NCBI GenBank assembly: GCA_022563855.1
Contig: JADFMN010000001.1
Span: forward strand, 124,001-188,000
Direction of reading: 5' to 3'
From: Armatimonadota bacterium
GTDB lineage: Bacteria; Armatimonadota; Fimbriimonadia; Fimbriimonadales; Fimbriimonadaceae
Length of the DNA stretch: 64,000 nt
A program made the position numbers and the translations under genes. Under the pieces are notes generated by a model. The model was not told the DNA's origin and did not search any database. It was given only the letters and a program-made list of their open reading frames with translations. Below, one piece after another: positions 44,354 through 54,029 of the stretch; position 1 is the first letter of the stretch, and each line of letters begins with the position of its first letter.

Positions 44354-46927
44354 TCAATTCTGCAGGCTGACGCTCTCCACTCGGATGGACGTCGTTCTCT
44401 CTAGATCGCCGACGGTCAGCACGACTTTGTACATTCCCTCGACGATTCTGCGGCGGCGGCGCGGAACCCATCTGACTTTGTTGAGCCCTGCGTCGCCACT
44501 GCCTTCGAGTTCGGCTACCGGCTCTCCTGCTGCGTCGAGGATCGTGATCGTCACATCCTCTTCGGTCGCGTCGGCCAAGAAGTAGTAGATGCTTGCCGAC
44601 GGCTGGGAGTTAGGCGACACGAACGTTCGGTTGCCGCTCCAGCTCCGTCTGGTCGTATAGCCAAGGAGAAGGACGGACTGCGGTTCGCACAGGAACACGT
44701 CCTCGCTGAGGTTGTCGTTCGTCAGCTGCTCGAGCGCATCCACCGGCACGATCCAGAGCGCACGACCGTGGGTGCCGATTACGAGGTCGAGGTTTCGGGG
44801 GTGGATCACCAAGTCGTCGACCCGTACCGTCGGCCAGTTCCCTGTCTCGTAACGGTGCCAAATGATCCCTCGATCGAGCGACATGAACAGCCCAAACTCC
44901 GTGCCTACCGCGAGGAAGTTCTCGTTCTGCTCGCCCTCTACAATGACGTAGACGGAGTTGCCGTCCGGGATCGTGCTCGTGATGTTCTCCCAGTTTTCGC
45001 CGAAGTCGTCTGTGACATAAACATAGGGAGTGTAATCGTCGTTGCGATGTCCGTCGAACGTCACGTAGCACCGGCCTTCGTTGAACTTGCTGGCTCGTAC
45101 GCGGCTGACCCAGGTGTTCGCCGGGAGGCCGGGGATGCTGGCCGTGAGATCGGTCCAGGTGTGTCCGCCGTCCCTGCTCATCTGCAGGTTTCCGTCATCG
45201 GTGCCAACCCAGAGAAGCCCCGGCGTGATCGGCGATTCGCTGATCGACGTAATCGTGCAGTGCCGCTCTGCGCCGGTGTCTTCTGGCGTGACTCCTGCGC
45301 GTGGGCTCTGCTTGTCTTCGTCGTCAGTCGTTAGGTCGGGACTGATCGTCTGCCAGACGTCGCCTTGATCAAGGCTCCGGTGCAAGTACTGGCTGCCGAC
45401 GTAGATGATCTTGCTGTTGTGCGGGGAGATGTGGATCGGCGTGCTCCAGTTGAAGCGCAATCTCGGCTCACCTTGCGCTACGCGCGGGCGGATGGAGCGC
45501 CGCTCACCGGTCTGCTGATTCAGTCGGTTGACCCGGCCGCCCTGGCTCTCTGAATACACGAATCGCCAATCGTTAGGATCGACCTGTACATAGAACCCGT
45601 CGCCGCCCCCGACGCGATAGAAGTCGCTCGAGACCACGCCACCCTGCATCGTCTGCGTCGGTCCGGCCCATGAGCCGTTGTCCTGCAGCCCTCCGTACAC
45701 CCAGTACGGCTTTCGCATGTCGACTCCGATCGCATAGAACTGCGCCGCTCTCAGGTTGTTCAGGTGGTCCCACGTCACGCCGCGATCGCGCGTTTGCGCT
45801 ACGCCGCCGTCGTTGCCGATGATCATGTGATTACTGTCCGTCGGGTTGATCCAAATCGCGTGGTGATCGACATGGATCGGCATGCTCATTGTCTTGAACG
45901 TCTCGCCGCCGTCTTCACTGAAATGGAAGCTCGTCGCGATAACGTAGATGCGATCTTCGTCCAGCGGATCCTGCATCGGCATGCTGAAATAGAACGGCCT
46001 TGGATTGATGTCGTTGATCTTCTCCCAGCTGTTGCCACCATTCGTACTCTTGAAGAGGCCGCCGATCTGCTTCCGGTCCCGGCCTGTTCCCTCGCGCGCC
46101 TTTTCGACGGTTGCGATCACGATGCTCGGCTTGCTGTGCATGATGCTAATGCCGATGCGGCCGGTGTCGCCGCCGGGAATACCGTCCATCACCTTCTTCC
46201 AAGTATCGCCTCCGTCGGTCGACTTGTATATGTAGCTGCTCTCGCCGCCGCTGGCCCACTTGTACGCCCATCGCATGCGCTCCCAACTCACGGCGAGCAG
46301 CGTGTCAGGGTCGGAAGGGCTCATGTCGAGGTCGATGAAGCCAGATCGCGGCCCCTCGTAAAGGATCTTCTCCCAAGTCTGGCCGCCGTCCTCCGTTCTG
46401 TAGATTCCCCGCTCTTCGTTCTCGCCCCATAGGTGGCCGAGCGCAGCGATGAATACGATGTCCGAGTTCTCCGGGTGAATGATGATCTCTGAGATGTGCT
46501 TCGTCTCGGCCAGCCCCATGTTCGTCCAGGTGGCGCCGCCGTCCGTCGACTTGTACACGCCGTCGCCCCACGACGATGAGTTGCGGCTGTTCTGCTCGCC
46601 TGTTCCGACCCAGACGAGATCGGGATTGTTCTGGTCGATGGCCACTGCGCCAGTTGCAGAACTTCCCTCCTTCTCAAAAACCGGGGAGAACGACACGCCT
46701 GCGCTCGTCGTCTTCCAAACTCCGCCGGACGCGGTCGCAACGAAGAAGATGCGCGGATCCTTTTCGTACACCGCCAGATCGCTGACGCGTCCGCCCATCG
46801 TCGTCGGCCCCAGCTCGCGCGGCGAAAGCTCCGTTAGAAACTGACTAAGGCCGGTTGCTCGAGCAACAGGACCTTGGGCGAACGAAATGGTGGAAAGCGA
46901 AAGAGCGAGAACAACGAGCCATCTCAT
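44354..46927 (-). CDS. Secreted BNR/Asp-box beta-propeller protein (sortilin/VPS10-like)
   Basis: An ~857-residue exported protein. The signal peptide MRWLVVLALSLSTISFAQG is followed by many Asp-box repeats (YKSTDGGATWTNMG; YRTEDGGQTWEKI; MSRDGGHTWTDL; FHFSEDGGETF), forming one or two sialidase-like propellers as in glycosyl-hydrolase BNR and VPS10 proteins. A C-terminal ~130-residue beta-sandwich follows (ASIYYFLADATEEDVTITIL...VTLTVGDLERTTSIRVES region). Substrate unknown. The start at 46927 is backed by the signal peptide and a TATTCT box 8 nt upstream. Confidence 0.88.
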   Translation of the reverse strand: MRWLVVLALSLSTISFAQGPVARATGLSQFLTELSPRELGPTTMGGRVSDLAVYEKDPRIFFVATASGGVWKTTSAGVSFSPVFEKEGSSATGAVAIDQNNPDLVWVGTGEQNSRNSSSWGDGVYKSTDGGATWTNMGLAETKHISEIIIHPENSDIVFIAALGHLWGENEERGIYRTEDGGQTWEKILYEGPRSGFIDLDMSPSDPDTLLAVSWERMRWAYKWASGGESSYIYKSTDGGDTWKKVMDGIPGGDTGRIGISIMHSKPSIVIATVEKAREGTGRDRKQIGGLFKSTNGGNSWEKINDINPRPFYFSMPMQDPLDEDRIYVIATSFHFSEDGGETFKTMSMPIHVDHHAIWINPTDSNHMIIGNDGGVAQTRDRGVTWDHLNNLRAAQFYAIGVDMRKPYWVYGGLQDNGSWAGPTQTMQGGVVSSDFYRVGGGDGFYVQVDPNDWRFVYSESQGGRVNRLNQQTGERRSIRPRVAQGEPRLRFNWSTPIHISPHNSKIIYVGSQYLHRSLDQGDVWQTISPDLTTDDEDKQSPRAGVTPEDTGAERHCTITSISESPITPGLLWVGTDDGNLQMSRDGGHTWTDLTASIPGLPANTWVSRVRASKFNEGRCYVTFDGHRNDDYTPYVYVTDDFGENWENITSTIPDGNSVYVIVEGEQNENFLAVGTEFGLFMSLDRGIIWHRYETGNWPTVRVDDLVIHPRNLDLVIGTHGRALWIVPVDALEQLTNDNLSEDVFLCEPQSVLLLGYTTRRSWSGNRTFVSPNSQPSASIYYFLADATEEDVTITILDAAGEPVAELEGSGDAGLNKVRWVPRRRRRIVEGMYKVVLTVGDLERTTSIRVESVSLQN

Positions 46928-46935
46928 AGCGACTG

Positions 46936-46941
46936 AGAATA
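46936..46941 (-). promoter_or_regulatory. TANNNT box, leaderless-type promoter
   Basis: TATTCT on the minus strand ends 8 nt before the ATG of the BNR protein gene. Confidence 0.5.
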
Positions 46942-46980
46942 CACCCGAATCAACTGTTACGTTTCGGAAGAGCGGATATT

Positions 46981-48075
46981 TTAGGGGACAACGGTGGGCC
47001 GATGGTCGATTTGTAGTGCGTTGCGCGCTGCGTTCCGGCGGACGAACAGGTACCCGCCGACGGCAATGCCGGCCAGCCCCAAGATTGCAAGCCACGGTCC
47101 ACCGCCGGTTGCAGCGGGAATGAAAACGACGGTTTCGACCTTCCCTGCCTTCGTAATTCTTCTGATCCGAGGTCTGTCGCGATCCCCCATCTCGTATGTG
47201 TAGACGGTTCCGTCAGGGCCGACCGCAACCCCCGAAAGGTCTTGGAACGACGCCTGAAGCGCGGGGCCATCCTTCGTTCCATAATCTCCGCTCCCTGCGA
47301 CCGTCGAGACGTTTCCGTCAGGAGTTATCTTCCTGATTCGCCTGTTTCCGTACTCGGCGACGTAGATCGTCCCGTCCTTTAAGACCGTCAGACCGACTGC
47401 GCCTCGAAAACGCGCATCGCTTCCCTTCCCGTCCTTATATCCCTGCTCGGTGGAGCCGGCGATAGTCGTTACGTTTCCCTCGACGTCGACTTTGCGCACC
47501 ATCGTGCCGCTGTCGGTCATGTAGAGCGCTCCGTCGGGGCCGAACGTCATCCCGGAAAAGTGAAGGCTGCCAAAGCGCGCGTCCGCTCCGCGACCATCGG
47601 CGTGTCCCTTGGCCCCTCCTGCCAAGAAGCTCTCCGTCCCGTCGGGGGAAAGCCGGAACAGTTTCGAGGATGTAAATTGATCGGCTCGAATGAACACGAG
47701 CGAACCGTCAGGGGCGAGTGCGATCGGGTCGCCGCCCAGACCCAGCTTAGGCTGCTTCCGCATGATGGACGGAAAGTAAGGCGTCGCCCTTCCCTGCTTC
47801 GTGATCTGCATGACAGCTTGACTGTTGTCGCCGACCGTGACGAAGTCACCACCCTTCGTCATAAAGAGGTGGTGCGGATACCTGAGCTTTTCGCCCGAAG
47901 GATCGACGAACACAACGCTCAACTCCCCGTCCTTGAACTTCATAATTCGATTGCGGACGCTGTCGACGAAGTAGATCGTCCCGTCTTTGTCGATGACGAG
48001 ACCGGTTCCAGGGTGGGCGGTCGCACTCAGGCTCCCCGCCAGCGCCAACAGGCACAACATCACTCTTCGTCCCAT
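46981..48075 (-). CDS. Exported NHL-repeat propeller protein with C-terminal membrane anchor
   Basis: A ~364-residue protein. Signal peptide MGRRVMLCLLALAGSLSATAH, then NHL-type repeats (GLVIDKDGTIYFVDSVRNRIMKF; LTVLKDGTIYVAEYGNRRIRKI; VAVGPDGTVYTYEMGDR) forming a six-bladed propeller. The C-terminal helix PWLAILGLAGIAVGGYLFV and basic RRNAARNA anchor it, so the propeller should face the periplasm. This anchor is duplicated in the small protein at 42981. The start at 48075 rather than 48168 is supported by the signal peptide and TATTGT 8 nt upstream. Confidence 0.85.
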   Translation of the reverse strand: MGRRVMLCLLALAGSLSATAHPGTGLVIDKDGTIYFVDSVRNRIMKFKDGELSVVFVDPSGEKLRYPHHLFMTKGGDFVTVGDNSQAVMQITKQGRATPYFPSIMRKQPKLGLGGDPIALAPDGSLVFIRADQFTSSKLFRLSPDGTESFLAGGAKGHADGRGADARFGSLHFSGMTFGPDGALYMTDSGTMVRKVDVEGNVTTIAGSTEQGYKDGKGSDARFRGAVGLTVLKDGTIYVAEYGNRRIRKITPDGNVSTVAGSGDYGTKDGPALQASFQDLSGVAVGPDGTVYTYEMGDRDRPRIRRITKAGKVETVVFIPAATGGGPWLAILGLAGIAVGGYLFVRRNAARNALQIDHRPTVVP

Positions 48076-48083
48076 CTCATCTG

Positions 48084-48089
48084 ACAATA
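48084..48089 (-). promoter_or_regulatory. TANNNT box, leaderless-type promoter
   Basis: TATTGT on the minus strand ends 8 nt before the ATG of the NHL protein gene. Confidence 0.45.
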
Positions 48090-48150
48090 CTCCCTTTGTC
48101 GCCAAAATCGTTTCCGATCCATGAGTACCGGGGCGTTTCGGCTGGCGGTC

Positions 48151-48156
48151 TAAACT
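48151..48156 (+). promoter_or_regulatory. TANNNT box, leaderless-type promoter
   Basis: TAAACT ends 6 nt before the ATG of the acyl-CoA dehydrogenase gene. Confidence 0.5.
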
Positions 48157-48162
48157 AGCCGT

Positions 48163-49359
48163 ATGCACTTCGCAGAGTCAAGCGAGCACCGTCTCGTGCG
48201 CGAATCCACCGCCAAGTTCGCAGCGCAGGAGATCACGCCGGGGATCGCAGAGCTGGACCGCAAACAGGAGTCCGACCCGGACGCGCTGAAGAAGATGGGC
48301 GATGCCGGGCTGCTCGGCATGAGCGTTCCTGCCAAGTACGGCGGGCAGGACACGGACTACATCTCGCTCGGCATCGTCTGCGAAGAGCTGGAGCGCGCTG
48401 ACACCTCTGCGCGGGTGGTGATGTCGGTGCACAGCGGGTTGCACTGTCTGACGCTGATGCAGTGGGGGTCTGAGGAGCAGAAGCAGCGGTGGCTTCCCTC
48501 TCTGGCCAAGGGCTCACTGGTTGGTGGTTTTGCCTTGACTGAGCCGTCGGCCGGTTCCGACGCGGTGAACATCAAGACCCGCGCTGTTCGCGATGGAGAC
48601 TCTTATGTTCTGAACGGCGAGAAGACTTGGATTTCACTTTCGGACTATGCGGATCAGTTCTTGGTGATGGCGGTGACTAATCCTGAGGCGTCCTCTCCGG
48701 CGCGCGGGATGAGCGCTTTTATTGTTCGGCGTGATTTGGACGGGTTTTCGAGCAAGCCGATCAAGGGGAAACTCGGCGTGCGCGCGGGAAACACCGGGCA
48801 GATATTCTTCGATGATGTGCGCGTTCCGCTTGAGAATCGCGTCGGCGACGAGGGCGAGGGTTTCAAGATCGCGATGTCGGCTTTGGACCATGGCCGGTAC
48901 ACGGTTGCAGCGGGCGCTGTCGGGATTATCCAGGCGTGCCTTGACGCGTGCGTGCCGTATGCGAATGATCGGAAGGTTGACGGCGAGCCGATCGCTTCGA
49001 AACAGCTGGTGCAGCAGATGATCGCGTCGATGGCTCAGGGGCGCGAGATCGGACGGCTGCTGTACTACAAGGTCGGCTGGATGAAGAACACCGGCCAACG
49101 CCACACGCGGGAAGTCTCCCTAGCGAAGTGGACGAACTGCGCGGCGGCGTTCGACGCCGCGCACAAGGCGGTCGAGATACACGGCGCGTACGGCTACTGC
49201 GACGAGTTCCCCGTCGAGCGGTACCTGCGGAACTCGCGCGGGGCGATGATCTATGAGGGCACCCACGAGATCCACACGATCCTACAGGCCGAGTACGAGC
49301 TGGGCATGCGCAAGGACAAACCGCTGAACAAGAACATCCCCACCTGGCCGTTCGAGTAG
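48163..49359 (+). CDS. Acyl-CoA dehydrogenase
   Basis: A 398-residue FAD enzyme catalysing alpha,beta-dehydrogenation of an acyl-CoA. Seen: GLLGMSVPAKYGGQDTDYISL, FAD-binding ALTEPSAGSDAVNIKT and NGEKTWIS, QMIASMAQGREIGRLLYY, and the C-terminal AMIYEGTHEIHTIL with the catalytic glutamate in YEGT. Chain specificity (short or branched) cannot be set. It stands alone, with no electron-transfer flavoprotein or thiolase nearby. Confidence 0.95.
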   Translation: MHFAESSEHRLVRESTAKFAAQEITPGIAELDRKQESDPDALKKMGDAGLLGMSVPAKYGGQDTDYISLGIVCEELERADTSARVVMSVHSGLHCLTLMQWGSEEQKQRWLPSLAKGSLVGGFALTEPSAGSDAVNIKTRAVRDGDSYVLNGEKTWISLSDYADQFLVMAVTNPEASSPARGMSAFIVRRDLDGFSSKPIKGKLGVRAGNTGQIFFDDVRVPLENRVGDEGEGFKIAMSALDHGRYTVAAGAVGIIQACLDACVPYANDRKVDGEPIASKQLVQQMIASMAQGREIGRLLYYKVGWMKNTGQRHTREVSLAKWTNCAAAFDAAHKAVEIHGAYGYCDEFPVERYLRNSRGAMIYEGTHEIHTILQAEYELGMRKDKPLNKNIPTWPFE

Positions 49360-49424
49360 ACAAGAACCCCGACAAGCCCGAACCCTTCATACGCCCAGGT
49401 AGTCTTAGAGTTGAGAGGGGCACA

Positions 49425-52127
49425 ATGCGGAGACTACATAGGATTCTTGGGAAATGGGTAGGGGTAGCGGGAGCGCTGTTGGCGACCGCGGGTTCCGGCC
49501 AGACTCAGCAGGACGAGCAGGACGACCTGTACAAGTGGTTCGACACGCTGGGCTACGACGTCGTGCTCACCGGCGAATTCGTCAGGATCGACGAGACGAC
49601 GCACAACGACTGGGATCCAAAACCGCGCGTCTACTCCAGATATGGCTTTCTGATCAAAAGCAGTGCCGCTGGGGGCGAGATTCTCGAAATGGACCTCAGC
49701 CGCTCCAAGTGGCCGAGATCGCGCAGCTATACAGACAGCTCGACTTACGAAGTGGTCCCGATCAACATCGAGCAGTGGGCGAGGGCCCGGCTGACAGCTC
49801 TGAACACAAGGTACATCGACGGATTCGGATACCATAGCGTATATCCTCGGACGTTCGATGCCGCGGTGTTCGTTCTCTCCCGTGCGTTGCGCGCGCGATC
49901 CAAGTCCGAGCTTGCGACTAGATTTTTCCAGCACATCCTGACTGAGGACATGCATTCATGGTCGTGGCAGAGCCAAACTCCGGAGCAATGGATTAAAGAC
50001 GTAATAGCAGAGTCCGCCCTGAGGACCATCGTCTTTAGTGCCGACGACCTGTCGGTCACTCGCCATCATCTGGCAGAGCGGTTTGCGTGGTTCGTCGATA
50101 ACTTCAACGACAGCGAAGATATTGAGTTCGCAAAGGAGGCTGGCGCGACCTACGCGATGATGGCTGCAGAGGACAAAGAGCACGCGGCAACCCCCCAGAT
50201 CACGCTCGAAGACCTTACGCAGGAAGAGCGGATATCAGAACTCATCTTCAGGCTTCGCGACTCTTACGGGTGGGTGATGTTTTCAAAGGGAATGCCCCAG
50301 TTCTTCAATTGGAACTTTGATCCAGACGCCGTCGCCGTGACTCCCCAGGAAAAGCTTGTCGAGATCGGCTTCGACGCCGTGCCGCAACTGATCGACTCCA
50401 TGGACGACCAACGGTTCGTCCGCGGCAATGCGAGCATGAGGATCATATCTGCAACGACAGCGCGTGTCAGAGACGTTGTGAAGGCCGTTCTGTGGAAGAT
50501 CGCGAACAGATGGTTCTACGTGGAGTACACGATGGGCGGAGACGGTACTTATGACGCTGAGGCGCACGCCCGCGCAGAGCGTGACCTCGTCAAAGCGTGG
50601 TGGGCCGACGTCCAGCTGAAAGGCGAGCGCCAGGTCCTCATCGATGGAGTCAAGAACGGAGGTCGGGATGCTATCGCGCAGGCCGAGCGACTCGCTCGGG
50701 CGTATCCAGACGTCGCCGTGAGCGCGATAGAAGCCGGCATTGCAAACGTGATCGAAAGCGCCGACGGAGACGAGGGCAACCTTTACTCAGCCAGCCGGCT
50801 CGTGAAAGTTCTCGGCCTCATAGCATCAGATGAATCCTTCGCTCTCGCAAGAAAGTACATGATAACTGGCGCAAACAAGGAGATTCGGCTTGCGGCGGCG
50901 GAGCTGGTCGCTGTGCGAGACGCCGACTCGGCGACGCAAGCGATGATCGCGGAGTGGGAGAGAGTAATCGCAGATGAAGACCTCGATTGGGGCCAGAGCG
51001 ACCTGGTCGACTTTCTCCTCGAAACGGGTCGCATCGACGCGCTCGAATTGCTGGCCAAAGCTCGGCCACTCATGTCCGTTGATGCCCGGATTCAGTTTAT
51101 CGACGCGCTCGGCTGGATCGCCCCACCCTACCGAACGCAGACTGACGAAGCTCCGAATCTCGACCCAGGTTTCGAGGCGTTGACCGAGAAGGTTATTGTC
51201 GAGCTCCTAAGGGACGAAGAGCGCGATATCGGCACCCTGTCCGGTTATAACCTGCACGGCCGGGAAGTTTCGCTGCGCGACGCAAGGGTCAGCGAGTATG
51301 CGGCAGTAAGGCTCGCGATAATCTGGCCAGAAAAGTATCCGTACTCGGACGCGCCTTCGCAGTTCGCAAAGCGCTCTCAGGCGATTCGCTTCAGAAATAC
51401 GTGGCGGGAGTCCGTCGGCTTGCCTCAGTTACCGTTGCCGCAAAAACCCGACGTCGGCACGTTGGCTTACGACGTCGTCAGGCCGTTGATCGATCGCGCG
51501 TTGAACGGTAAGACTTCTGCGTCGAGGTCGGCGGCACTGAACGCCCTGAGAGCCAAAGGGCTGCCAGCCCTCGGCGCCGTGCTGGACCAACTGGACAATG
51601 GCGACTCGTATGCCGAACGCAGAAACGAGATCTACGATCTAGCGAAGAGGCTCTCTTGCTCAGTCCGTTCAGTGAGCGTAACGGGCGGCGGCGAGGAAGG
51701 ACGGAGCATCGCGAGTCGGATCATGGCGCTGGAAGGCAGGACGTTGACGTCGACGGCTCTGGTCGCGGCGATCAATCACGCCATAGCCGATCAGAAGAAG
51801 GAGACTCTCCGGTTCCGAATCGAACTGTCGCGCGATGGCGACGGCACGGGCATCGACATTTCCGTGACGTTCTACTCCTCGCATTGGTACCGAAGCGATT
51901 CGTTGCCCAGCGTATCGTCGACCGTCATCATTGGAAGCACCAGCATCCACGGCTCTTATGGTAGCGGGACTTCGAATCTCATCACCGACGAGTACGGTCC
52001 CTCAGAATTCAAAGCCGCAGTGCACGAAGCGTTTGACTCAGACCCGCGCAGCGTGTTCTGGATTCTATTCATCTCAAGAATCGAAGACCCGGGGGCGGAA
52101 ACACCGCCGTCAAGAGCTTACGCATGA
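49425..52127 (+). CDS. Very large exported protein of unknown function
   Basis: A 900-residue protein. A signal peptide (KWVGVAGALLATAGSGQ) precedes an N-terminal beta-rich region, then a long alpha-helical stretch (~170-780) with HEAT-like rhythm (EKLVEIGFDAVPQLIDSMDD; SASRLVKVLGLIASDESFALA; AALNALRAKGLPALGAVLDQL). The C-terminal ~110 residues return to beta structure. No catalytic motif is recognised. GAGAGGGG ahead of the ATG is a good Shine-Dalgarno sequence. The propeller gene starts 47 nt downstream and may be co-transcribed. Confidence 0.65.
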   Translation: MRRLHRILGKWVGVAGALLATAGSGQTQQDEQDDLYKWFDTLGYDVVLTGEFVRIDETTHNDWDPKPRVYSRYGFLIKSSAAGGEILEMDLSRSKWPRSRSYTDSSTYEVVPINIEQWARARLTALNTRYIDGFGYHSVYPRTFDAAVFVLSRALRARSKSELATRFFQHILTEDMHSWSWQSQTPEQWIKDVIAESALRTIVFSADDLSVTRHHLAERFAWFVDNFNDSEDIEFAKEAGATYAMMAAEDKEHAATPQITLEDLTQEERISELIFRLRDSYGWVMFSKGMPQFFNWNFDPDAVAVTPQEKLVEIGFDAVPQLIDSMDDQRFVRGNASMRIISATTARVRDVVKAVLWKIANRWFYVEYTMGGDGTYDAEAHARAERDLVKAWWADVQLKGERQVLIDGVKNGGRDAIAQAERLARAYPDVAVSAIEAGIANVIESADGDEGNLYSASRLVKVLGLIASDESFALARKYMITGANKEIRLAAAELVAVRDADSATQAMIAEWERVIADEDLDWGQSDLVDFLLETGRIDALELLAKARPLMSVDARIQFIDALGWIAPPYRTQTDEAPNLDPGFEALTEKVIVELLRDEERDIGTLSGYNLHGREVSLRDARVSEYAAVRLAIIWPEKYPYSDAPSQFAKRSQAIRFRNTWRESVGLPQLPLPQKPDVGTLAYDVVRPLIDRALNGKTSASRSAALNALRAKGLPALGAVLDQLDNGDSYAERRNEIYDLAKRLSCSVRSVSVTGGGEEGRSIASRIMALEGRTLTSTALVAAINHAIADQKKETLRFRIELSRDGDGTGIDISVTFYSSHWYRSDSLPSVSSTVIIGSTSIHGSYGSGTSNLITDEYGPSEFKAAVHEAFDSDPRSVFWILFISRIEDPGAETPPSRAYA

Positions 52128-52174
52128 TCGGAGAAGCGATCTGAGGATGGGGACGTTCTAGACTTGAGGAAACC

Positions 52175-53119
52175 GTGCTGGCAATCCTGATTCTACTCTT
52201 CGTCAAAGCGCAAACTGCACCGGAGATCGTGTGGAATCAGGACGGGTCTTGGGGGGCGTACACGATCGAGGCGACCTCGCAAGTCACGGGTAGATCATCC
52301 GGATATGGATCAGACGTCAGCCTCTATGCGATCAGTAGAGATCGCAAGACGACGATACATCTCTTCACCGGCGAGTATCCCCATTTGACGAAGTCGAGCA
52401 CTATCTCTGAAGAGTACGTCTACCCCTCGATCGTACGGTGGGCCCCGCACGGTGTGCACGTCCTCTTCTTCAAAGGTCATTTCGAAAGGAGCGCCTCAAT
52501 CGATGCGAGCGGCAGTCCGCTCTTTGATGTAAGTGTCGTCACCGGAGAAATCCGGAAGCTGTCCAAGTCATTCGCAAGACCTGACGGTTATGCGGAGGAT
52601 CGAATAATTTACGACCAAAGCATCGCGTTCTCGCCAGACGGTAAGCAGTTGCTGCTAGTGATGGGCAGTGGGAAGCACTCTATCTCTAACAAGAGAATCG
52701 CGCTCTTCGATTACTCCAGTCTCGAGAAAACGTGGCTTACGACGCCCGATTATTCGTGCTTTGCGCCGTCCTGGTCACCGGACGGCAGGCAAATAGTTTT
52801 CTCGGCCAATCCTGAAGAGTTGCCCGCCGTAGATCCGGCAAAAGGCGACATTTATCAAGAGCTTCCTGCTCTGTACATGTCACAGCGCATCTGGATCATG
52901 AACACCGACGGAACAGGTAAGAGACTATTGTCACACCCGGACAAACAAGCCCATTATCCCAAATGGGTGACGAACGGCCAAATCCAGTTCCTTCGCGAAC
53001 CGGAAAGAGGGGTATTGCGGGAGGTATGGGAAATCCGGGTTGACGGTACGGACGAACGGTTCATAAAGACGATCGAAGCGAGGGAGTCAAATCTCTGGCG
53101 GTACGACGTCCCCGGCTAG
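52175..53119 (+). CDS. TolB-like beta-propeller protein
   Basis: A 314-residue protein starting at GTG with TTGAGGA upstream. A hydrophobic N-terminus (MLAILILLFVKAQTA) suggests export. Repeats of the TolB/WD40-like (PD40) kind follow: IVWNQDGSWGAYTI, SIAFSPDGKQLLLVMGSG, APSWSPDGRQIVFSANPE and IWIMNTDGTGKRLLSHP. The propeller may bind peptide or protein. TolB itself works with Pal, but no tol genes are here, so it is not TolB proper. Confidence 0.8.
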   Translation: MLAILILLFVKAQTAPEIVWNQDGSWGAYTIEATSQVTGRSSGYGSDVSLYAISRDRKTTIHLFTGEYPHLTKSSTISEEYVYPSIVRWAPHGVHVLFFKGHFERSASIDASGSPLFDVSVVTGEIRKLSKSFARPDGYAEDRIIYDQSIAFSPDGKQLLLVMGSGKHSISNKRIALFDYSSLEKTWLTTPDYSCFAPSWSPDGRQIVFSANPEELPAVDPAKGDIYQELPALYMSQRIWIMNTDGTGKRLLSHPDKQAHYPKWVTNGQIQFLREPERGVLREVWEIRVDGTDERFIKTIEARESNLWRYDVPG

Positions 53120-53152
53120 AAGTTGCTGATCGACAGCGCGTCAACGAGTTGA

Positions 53153-53533
53153 TCAGGCGTCCGACTTCCGACTTCCGGCCAGGAACAGGACAAACGCTGG
53201 GAGCCAGACGACGTCGTTGAACAGGATCATCCAGCCCATATTCCACGGCAGCACGCCAGAGAAGGCGTAAAACAGGAACCCGCTGATTCCGAACAGCTTC
53301 CCCGCCAGGCCGATCCAGATGAAATCGGCGTAGCGAACAGGATCGCGCGCGACGAGCCAGTAGCCGTACGCGAACACCCCGACCATCATCCCGAGCACTT
53401 GCAAGAACGGCACCGACACGAACTCTTGCAAGGACCACATCGAGATTGCCTGCTGCGCGAACACGATGACCCCGAGACCCCAAAGCAAGTTGTACGCCGC
53501 AGCGGCGTAAAACCAAGGCCGAAACTTATCCAC
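53153..53533 (-). CDS. Four-helix membrane protein
   Basis: A ~126-residue membrane protein beginning at GTG (53533 or 53539), overlapping the stop of the gene before it. Four hydrophobic segments: FYAAAAYNLLWGLGVIVF, PFLQVLGMMVGVFAYGYWLV, IWIGLAGKLFGISGFLFYAF and GWMILFNDVVWLPAFVLFLA. No charged catalytic residues stand out. It is the last of three coupled minus-strand genes that begin with the DUF4166 gene. Function unknown. Confidence 0.72.
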   Translation of the reverse strand: MDKFRPWFYAAAAYNLLWGLGVIVFAQQAISMWSLQEFVSVPFLQVLGMMVGVFAYGYWLVARDPVRYADFIWIGLAGKLFGISGFLFYAFSGVLPWNMGWMILFNDVVWLPAFVLFLAGSRKSDA

Positions 53534-54029
53534 TCGCACCCCGAGGACGCAGGCTCGCAACCAGGTCGCGGACGCCGGATGCGAAAACGCCACCCGCGAT
53601 CAGGGAGAGAATCCACGCCGGGATTCCGTGGTACGCCTCGCCGAACCCGAGCGGCTCGTGCGACCACGCCCACATCTCTGGCAGCAGGAACGCTAGGAAC
53701 CCGCCGTAGACGATTCCCATGATCGTGTGCGTGATCCTCTCGCCGGGCGGCAGCTTGCGAATCTTGTCTTCCTCGACGAAGTCCCACATCGTGATGACGA
53801 TCTCGGCGATCAGAAGCGCGAACAGAACGTACGTCCATGCGCCGTGCCAGGTCACCCATCCGAGAGTTCCGATGATGATGGCGTACGCGAAGTCCCGCGC
53901 GGCGTGGAGGCGGAGCTCGATCCCTGTGTGGTCGGCGTGCGCAAGTTTGAGCTTGTACTCGTGGTAGTACAGCGTGTCGAACGTCCCGAGCGACGCCTGC
54001 ACCAGCAGTATCCAAATCGCGACGTTCAT
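53526..54029 (-). CDS. Multi-pass membrane protein
   Basis: A 167-residue protein with about five hydrophobic segments (MNVAIWILLVQASLGTFDTLYYH; FAYAIIIGTLGWVTWHGAWTYVLFALLIAEIVI; TIMGIVYGGFLAFLLP; IPAWILSLIAGGVFASGV). Histidines and acids near the segments (YYHEYKLKLAH, HAARDF, WDFVEED) could bind metal or heme, but this is a guess. It overlaps the DUF4166 gene by 4 nt (ATGA) and the next gene by ~8 nt. Confidence 0.75.
   Translation of the reverse strand: MNVAIWILLVQASLGTFDTLYYHEYKLKLAHADHTGIELRLHAARDFAYAIIIGTLGWVTWHGAWTYVLFALLIAEIVITMWDFVEEDKIRKLPPGERITHTIMGIVYGGFLAFLLPEMWAWSHEPLGFGEAYHGIPAWILSLIAGGVFASGVRDLVASLRPRGASG

Noticed and set aside
46928-47095. N-terminal extension of the BNR protein
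   Set aside because: The signal peptide begins at 46927 and a TANNNT box precedes it; the extension is antisense-like Arg/Pro sequence overlapping the NHL gene end.
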